A stretch of DNA of 64,000 nt, taken from positions 310,001 through 374,000 of the forward strand of contig JAXBDG010000010.1 of NCBI GenBank assembly GCA_036320915.1. The letters run 5' to 3'. Under the pieces are notes generated by a model. That model was not told the origin of the DNA, made no database searches, and worked only from the letters and a program-made list of their open reading frames with translations. A program made the translations under genes and the position numbers. Of the stretch, positions 58,687 to 64,000 are shown in pieces; the first letter of the stretch is position 1, and the number at the start of each line of letters is the position of its first letter. This DNA is from Linnemannia elongata (taxonomy: Eukaryota > Mortierellomycota > Mortierellomycetes > Mortierellales > Mortierellaceae).

Positions 58687-59260
58687 CCTCGTCTTCTGTT
58701 GTACCTTGTCGTCTTTTTTTTTCTTTTCTTTCTTTTCTTTTCTTGTTTTTTCTTTTCTTTCTATTCATTCACCAGTCATCCAAAAGTAATAAATTAATTG
58801 CGCATCTGTTTTCCTCTTGTGCACGGAAACGAGACGAAAATGAATGCAAGGCTCGAAAAAAAACAGCATACAAAAACGAGAACACAAAGGCAAGGAATGT
58901 ATCTCCAGAGACAAAATAAAGCAAAAAAAAAAAAAAAAAAAAGCATGTGCAACAGGTCAGCCAAGAATGCGCCAAGCAACCATTGATTTTTTTTCTTTTG
59001 CTCTTATTCATGAACAATGCAAAAAAAAGAAAGTGGAAGGGAGGAAAGGCCGGCTTGAGGGGGTGGGGGGTGGGGGGTGGGCGGATCCTTGGGGAGGTTT
59101 GTCCAGGAGGGAGCAAACGAAAAAAAAAAAGTAGCTTGCTCTTGTTTGTCTCATGAGTTGCGGGCCGGGTGCTCATAGTTTTTCCCATGACCGGTTTGTT
59201 CCGTGAGTCGCGTCGAGGGGTAAAAGGTGGTCACTCATATTTACACCATGGGTGGTGTCA
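58687..59260. other. Intergenic after LtrA
   Basis: Contains the LtrA poly(A) signal, an A run near 58923-58942 and a G-rich patch near 59060-59085. No gene is supported. Confidence 0.5.
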
Positions 59261-59606
59261 AGGCGGATGGATGTTGCTCATATTTGTTAGTGCCTTGTTG
59301 ATGGCTTCGGGGTCTATGAAGTCCCGGACGACCACGATGAAGTGATACTTTGCTGCGCTCACCGTTGCGGTTGTTAGATAAGATGAAGGAGTTCATTGGT
59401 GTTGCGTATGGAGATATGGGTATGGGTGTTGTTGAAGGCGTCCGAGTTTTGCTTTGTCTTGAGTGGGATGAGTATATGAGCAGTTTGTGGCAAAGGAGGC
59501 GGAATGAGCATAGGAGTTGGTAGCTACCAGAGAGGGAGAGGGCGCGGTGCTGTTGAATGCGAGCAGACAGTGCGGTGAGTTACGAGGATGAGATTGCCTT
59601 GAACAT
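59261..59606 (-). pseudogene. Broken YCII-domain gene, exon 1 and part of exon 2
   Basis: On the minus strand exon 1 restarts as MFKAISSS from ATG 59606 and then meets TAA, where the intact gene at 37526 has Arg; the rest of the presequence (RIQQHRALSLS) follows. The exon 2 fragment reads ATVSAAKYHFIVVVRDFIDP and EAINKAL, then ends at a stop. The acceptor AG of the intact gene is CG here, and the C-terminal half of the domain and exon 3 are missing. Exon 1 belongs partly to the near-identical block, whereas the exon 2 fragment is clearly diverged. Confidence 0.75.
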
Positions 59607-62111
59607 TGTTGCTTGAGGTTGAAGTAGTGTTGGGTATGAATGAGTGAGTGGAGGATTGAAAACAAAAGAGGGGAGAAGAATGTGGAGGAGGTGGGAAGTG
59701 TGAGAAAAAAGGCGAGCCAGGGGCGCAGAGTGCAGAGCACGTGGAGAATTCTGCTTTCGCGTCAAAAATCAAAGATGGACAATGGTATCAAGGATTGGAT
59801 TCAGTGCGAGGCGAGGGTGTGGCTGAACGAATAAAAGGAGGCGCCGCATGGTGATTTTCGTTCCTTTCTCTTTCTCTTTCGCTCCTCCTTCTCCTCTCAC
59901 ATCCGTACCCCCTCACTCACCCCTACTCCCCATAGCACTCAATGCCACTTCCACTCCCAGGAGAGGTCCTATCCGTTGTCCTCTCTCACCTCTCCACCAA
60001 GGACCTCTTCCAATGCATCCAAGTCTCGGCGCTCTGGTACCACGAAGCCTTGCCACACCTCTATCGCACCGTCACCATCAACAAGCTAGACGGCATCCCA
60101 CCCTTCCCTTTACACCTCTCCGCCATCCTATCCAACCGACACCTCATCCATCATGTCGACTGGTTCATCTTCCGTGACTTCCCAAGGTATGACTTCTCAT
60201 GCGGTCCCCTACCGGTACAAGTGTTCGAGACTGACTTGCTCGAGGTCCTACTCGACTACAAGCTGCCAGAATCACTTCCTCTATCTGAATGGATCCACAA
60301 GACGGATCAGGGAAGCAAGGACGACCTGCGCAAGTCTGTACTCCCGCTCCGACCTGGACCCAACCGTCCACTGCGCCTCAAGTCGTTGACTGTCTTGGGA
60401 GATTTTCGACATATAAATCTGCTAGAGAACACACTGGAGCATCTATCGACGAGTCTGACGTTTCTGAGGCTGGTGGTGCGGGAGGAACATGTGGTCAGTC
60501 TTGAATGGTTGTTGGAGACGTTACCCCTGCTGAAGTATCTCTCGCTTGAAGGAGACTATGTCAAGTTTGTGCCCCCTCCTCTTCTCCCACCATCTTATTC
60601 GGGTACCAACACCACCACCACCACCAGCACTGTTGAATCTGGCCAAAGCCATTACCCGCTGGAGACCCTCACTTTCATGTCTATCCTAATGACGCGGCCG
60701 GAACCAACTTCGTTCGACATTTTCAAGCGACTACCGAACCTCCAGAATATCCTGATCAAGTACTCCTATTCAGGGCCCCTGAATTCCGATGAACCGCGAC
60801 CAGGCGAGCTTGGTCGAGTTTTGGAAAAGTACTGTCCAAAGCTAGAGCGCATCGAAACTGACGGTGCTGTTCCGGTCTGGTTCTTCCGCCTCCCCCCTCT
60901 CTCCCCGGCCATCAGAATTGCGATGCGGAAACTGGAACAAGAGCAAGCAGAACAACTCGCTCAGCTGCGAGCGGAGGAATTTCGGATTAATGGGAGGATG
61001 TGGTCGACGTCGGTTGCACCCAGAGCAGCGAACGTGCTTCTCCAGAAGCAACTGGAGCAGCAGGAGCGGGAGGAACTTATTTTCCAGGCGCATGCGGGCC
61101 GAATCGGACAATCGTATTTTCGCAACCTGAAAAGGTTGGAGATGCGAGAACAAAGACTGTCGGCACAGGATTTGGTCTGTTTGGGGGTCCAGGCCCAGTT
61201 CCTGACCCATGTGACGCTGCATCGTCGGTCCTACTCACGCAGTCAAGGGTGGAATCTCTATGAGACGGATCCGGAGGTTGTAGGGCAAGGCGAAGATGCC
61301 AAGATCACGGCTTCGTCGGCGACAGTGGACAATCCAGAAAAGTTGGCTAGGATGAGGAGGCGCAGTCCTATTCGGAGCCGGGACGTGTTGTTCTTTCTGG
61401 AGGTTTGTGCAAGTCTTCAACACTTTTGTGCAGAAAATATCGCCGTTTATTTTGACGAGATGTTGGAACATGACGACAGCGACGAAGATAGTGAAGACCA
61501 TGAGAGCCGGGGGGGTTTCGTGCGCAGTGCAGATGGCGATGGGAGAGACAGGAGGAGGATCCGGCGTTGGGCTTGTGAGGGGTCGCTTGAGTCGCTCGAA
61601 ATCGGGTTCGTTCTTGAAACAACAAACCCGAACGACCACCGACTTGTCTGGGCACACTTGGGACGTCTCCGAAAACTCCGTTCTTTGACCGTAGGAGAAT
61701 CCAATCTGATCCCCAGCCTCAAGCACGGAATCGACGCTCTCGTTCCTTTGTCAGTAGATGGTAGAGGTGTGAACGAGACAATGGAAAAGATCTTGTCGTT
61801 TGGGTCGATGTGGACTGTAAGCGATCGAGAGACGATTTTGTGGATAGTTAGGGCGTTTCCTCGGCTGAGTCAGATTGGATTGAATGCGAGGGAAGGGTCG
61901 ACGATAGGGGATATTGTGAGAGGGTGGTTGGAGGGGGTGGAGCAGCCTTGGACGTTTTATACTAAGTGTTGTTACTGTTATCAGTGCTTGCCTCGGTCGG
62001 AATGGCTAAAATAAAAAGGAGCGCTTGATAGAGTCGCGGCGATGAGTATTTTTTTTTGTTCGCCACTGAGCTATCATACTGGGGCATTACGAGAAGAAGC
62101 GAGGACCGAGG
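59585..62111. repeat. Duplicated block, right copy
   Basis: Direct repeat of 37505-40036, covering the YCII exon 1 end, the head-to-head promoter and the complete F-box gene with its 3' flank. Similarity ends after GAGGACCGAGG, beyond which the right copy runs into a different F-box relic. Confidence 0.9.
59942..62014 (+). CDS. F-box protein, copy 2, intact, intronless, 690 aa
   Basis: One frame of 690 residues. The F-box is LPGEVLSVVLSHLSTKDLFQ with VSALWYHEALPHLYRTVTIN. Leucine-rich recognition repeats follow: LLKYLSLEG, LPNLQNILI, YCPKLERIETDG, then a charged helix (RKLEQEQAEQLAQLRAEEFR), CASLQHFCAENIAV, RRWACEGSLESLEIGF and VWAHLGRLRKLRSLTV. It is the probable substrate receptor of an SCF ubiquitin ligase; substrate unknown. 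It is the same length as the split copy at 37862 with no indel. By hand I count about 49 amino-acid and about 20 silent differences between the two. Codon 480 is CGG here and TGA there. The stop TAA lies inside AATAAA (62010-62015). Confidence 0.9.
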   Translation: MPLPLPGEVLSVVLSHLSTKDLFQCIQVSALWYHEALPHLYRTVTINKLDGIPPFPLHLSAILSNRHLIHHVDWFIFRDFPRYDFSCGPLPVQVFETDLLEVLLDYKLPESLPLSEWIHKTDQGSKDDLRKSVLPLRPGPNRPLRLKSLTVLGDFRHINLLENTLEHLSTSLTFLRLVVREEHVVSLEWLLETLPLLKYLSLEGDYVKFVPPPLLPPSYSGTNTTTTTSTVESGQSHYPLETLTFMSILMTRPEPTSFDIFKRLPNLQNILIKYSYSGPLNSDEPRPGELGRVLEKYCPKLERIETDGAVPVWFFRLPPLSPAIRIAMRKLEQEQAEQLAQLRAEEFRINGRMWSTSVAPRAANVLLQKQLEQQEREELIFQAHAGRIGQSYFRNLKRLEMREQRLSAQDLVCLGVQAQFLTHVTLHRRSYSRSQGWNLYETDPEVVGQGEDAKITASSATVDNPEKLARMRRRSPIRSRDVLFFLEVCASLQHFCAENIAVYFDEMLEHDDSDEDSEDHESRGGFVRSADGDGRDRRRIRRWACEGSLESLEIGFVLETTNPNDHRLVWAHLGRLRKLRSLTVGESNLIPSLKHGIDALVPLSVDGRGVNETMEKILSFGSMWTVSDRETILWIVRAFPRLSQIGLNAREGSTIGDIVRGWLEGVEQPWTFYTKCCYCYQCLPRSEWLK

Positions 62112-62382
62112 GTTAATTTTGTAGAGATGCCGAAGTCAACTCTAAAATATGCACAAGTCAAAGAGGTGGCCAAAAAGAGAAGTTCAACACGTAGGGCGTT
62201 GCTACTCCGCATGCGTTAGAACTAGAGAATTGACCATGGTCATCTGTCGACATTTTTTGTTTTCTCACATCCCCTGGACCCATTTATCTCTCGCTTTCGT
62301 TCTCTTGACTTTTTTCTTTCACATTTTCACTCCTATCTTCCCTTTCACACTCGCCCCTTTTCAACACTCCACAATAACAAGG
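62015..62382. other. Flank of the duplicated block and leader of an F-box relic
   Basis: The end of the duplicated block at about 62111 is followed by unrelated sequence and a C/T-rich stretch (about 62260-62375) that looks like the promoter leader of the relic starting at 62383. Confidence 0.45.
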
Positions 62383-63590
62383 ATGCCTCCAAGGTCGATC
62401 CCCACAGAGATATTCACCCTTATCTTTAGCAACCTCAGCCTTCAAGACCTTTTATCGTTGTCCTTTCGTCTCACACCGTTGGCACGACCCAGCCGAGGCC
62501 CAACTCTACAGCGACGTGACACTCGACGTGCTAGAGGAAATCTACATGCCGCTCATCACCGCCATCAAGACCCGTTGACAACTTCTCCGCAGTATCCGGT
62601 GGTTCAAACGGCTGAGGAACTTGAAGTTGATCCAGGTCAAGTTGTTATTGTCTCCCTATGATTGCTTCCAGAAGAGTCGGCTATGTGTTTGGTCGGGCCT
62701 TGAAGGAGCACTGTCCAAAGCTCGAGTCTGTCGAAACATCGGGTACGGTCGCGCTGTAGTTGTATGACCCCTATCCTCTTGTTCAGCCAGATGTCGCACA
62801 TCATTTCTTTGACAGGCCAAGTGGATACATCTGTTCAACAACCCGACGGGGCATCAGCTGAGGTGGCGCCTGCGATGATGACTGTGGAGCAGTTGAGGCA
62901 GAGGGTGCAGGAGCAGGAGTACAAATAGTTGTTGGCGGGAAAGGAAGCGGTACCGTTCTTCCCGCAGCTGAAGAGGTTGATCATGGGGGTAGATCATTCC
63001 TTCTCGTTCCAGGATTTGATCTCGCTGAAAGTTCTAGCATCGACCCTTACATCGTTGGAGATCTGTCACCAACCTCACCATTCCAACTGCATTTGAGAAA
63101 TTACGAGAAGGATTCTCCAGCTGGCGACTATGCCACCGCCACCACCGGGAACACAATGAACGACGCGCTGGTTGAGGCGAGACGGCTCCTGAAGTGACGG
63201 CCTTTCACCAAGCGGCACATGATGCTGTTCTTGCAGCTGTGTTCCAGTCTTCGGTATTTCGTCTTGTCTGACGATAGTATTACATTCGAAGAATTTGTCG
63301 ACAGCGACAGCAGCAACAATAGGAACATTAACAAGCAAAAAAGCAACAGCAGGGGCAGCTGGAAGTGCACAACAGTTCATTCGACCTTGGGCTCGCGACG
63401 ATCCACTACGGACCCTAAAGCTCAGTTTGGAATATCTGATGCCCTATTCCAGGTGCAGTATGCACTCGTCTGGAAGCACCTGGGATGATTTGGAAAGTTG
63501 TGTTCTCTACATCTAGACTAGTCGAATCTGTTCGCGTTTCTCTCTCGTGCAGGATTGGAAGTCTGCTTGAGGGAGGGATGAACGAGACAG
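62383..63590 (+). pseudogene. F-box gene relic with early frameshift and several stops
   Basis: It starts as a good F-box (MPPRSIPTEIFTLIFSNLSL, then QDLLSLS), loses frame near 62465, and continues in another frame (HRWHDPAEAQLYSDVTLDVL). Later family landmarks survive in mixed frames: LKEHCPKLESVETSG, FFPQLKRLIMG, SFQDLISLKVLASTLTSLEI, LMMLFLQLCSSLRYFVLSDD and VWKHLG. The last match, SNLFAFLSRAGLE with MNETG, lies near 63530-63590. Stops interrupt it repeatedly. It is a different, more distant member than the copies at 37862 and 59942. Confidence 0.75.
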
Positions 63591-64000
63591 GTTGACAGAC
63601 AGGGACAAGGACACAAAATCAGAGATAAAAAAAAAAAAAGGTCTATATAATGGTAGTGTTGCGTCTCCGTTTGCTATAATGTCTCTGTTAGTGTAACAAT
63701 TATGCTGTGTGTACTAATGCTCGTCAGGAATGAATCGAGGGTGTCCAATGCGTAGTCTAGATGATGATTTGCATGTCCAGGTCGGAAATCATCCTATCTA
63801 TGTCTTTCTCTTCCTCATCACACAGTCGATTACCCAACTCCATTCCATTCGAGTCCATCCATAAATGATGCTGTCCGTTGATTACAAAAGCAGTCTAGAG
63901 TGAGAACCAGGCCTAGTCTAGAGCCAGGACCGGCTGGAGTACAAGTGGCCAGTCTGTTTCCTTTTTTCCATCGTCCTATCGTTTTCTAGCACAGACCAGA
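63591..64000. other. Right edge, no feature recognised
   Basis: Contains an A run near 63629-63640 and TATATAA at 63644-63650. No frame or RNA gene that I can support; a gene could start beyond the window edge. Confidence 0.4.

Overview
The window is eukaryotic nuclear DNA from a filamentous, early-diverging fungus. The protein-coding genes carry short GT-AG introns with donors such as GTAAGT and GTATGT. Upstream regions are long C/T-rich tracts, AATAAA signals follow or overlap stop codons, and long A/T homopolymers and GA/CT microsatellites fill the spaces. The gene set (an IDO-type tryptophan dioxygenase, a Notch-independent CSL factor, an LtrA-family membrane protein, CAP proteins and a large F-box family) fits Mucoromycota, probably Mortierellomycotina. 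That lineage call is inference from gene content, not a database match.

Layout, left to right. (1) 250-1510 (+): a five-exon gene for a mitochondrial complex I accessory subunit of the fungal 17.8 kDa type. (2) 4955-7502 (+): indoleamine 2,3-dioxygenase with a mitochondrial-looking leader, convergent with an intronless disordered protein (7744-9204, -). (3) 9931-12010 (-): Rab11/Ypt31 GTPase with a 19-nt micro-exon. It is divergent from a CAMK-like Ser/Thr kinase (14293-18125, +). (4) 18126-32234: about 14 kb in which I find no convincing gene. (5) 32235-36281 (+): a 1314-residue CSL (CBF1/RBP-J/Su(H)) transcription factor. (6) 36703-37526 (-): a mitochondrial YCII-domain protein, head to head with an F-box gene.

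The right half is dominated by an F-box family in several states. 37862-39934 is full length but split by one in-frame TGA. 40200-41499 is a relic ending in a fold-back palindrome. 41856-44024 is intact. 59942-62014 is an intact near-identical copy of the first. 62383 to about 63590 is another relic. The first and fourth sit in a duplicated block of about 2.53 kb, offset by 22,080 bp. Between them lie a four-TM membrane protein (44332-45884, -), a V-ATPase assembly factor Pkr1 domain on a ~530-residue charged N-terminus (48109-50070, -), two paralogous secreted CAP proteins with a third CAP relic between them, an intronless cytochrome c whose axial Met80 position is Lys (54721-55038), and an LtrA-family protein (56291-58686).

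The genes do not form one pathway. Several are mitochondrial (complex I subunit, leader-bearing IDO, YCII protein, cytochrome c) and several act in membrane traffic or secretion (Rab11, Pkr1, CAP). I found no rRNA, convincing tRNA, CRISPR array or transposon ORF. All exon joins were derived by hand from splice-site consensus and reading-frame continuity.
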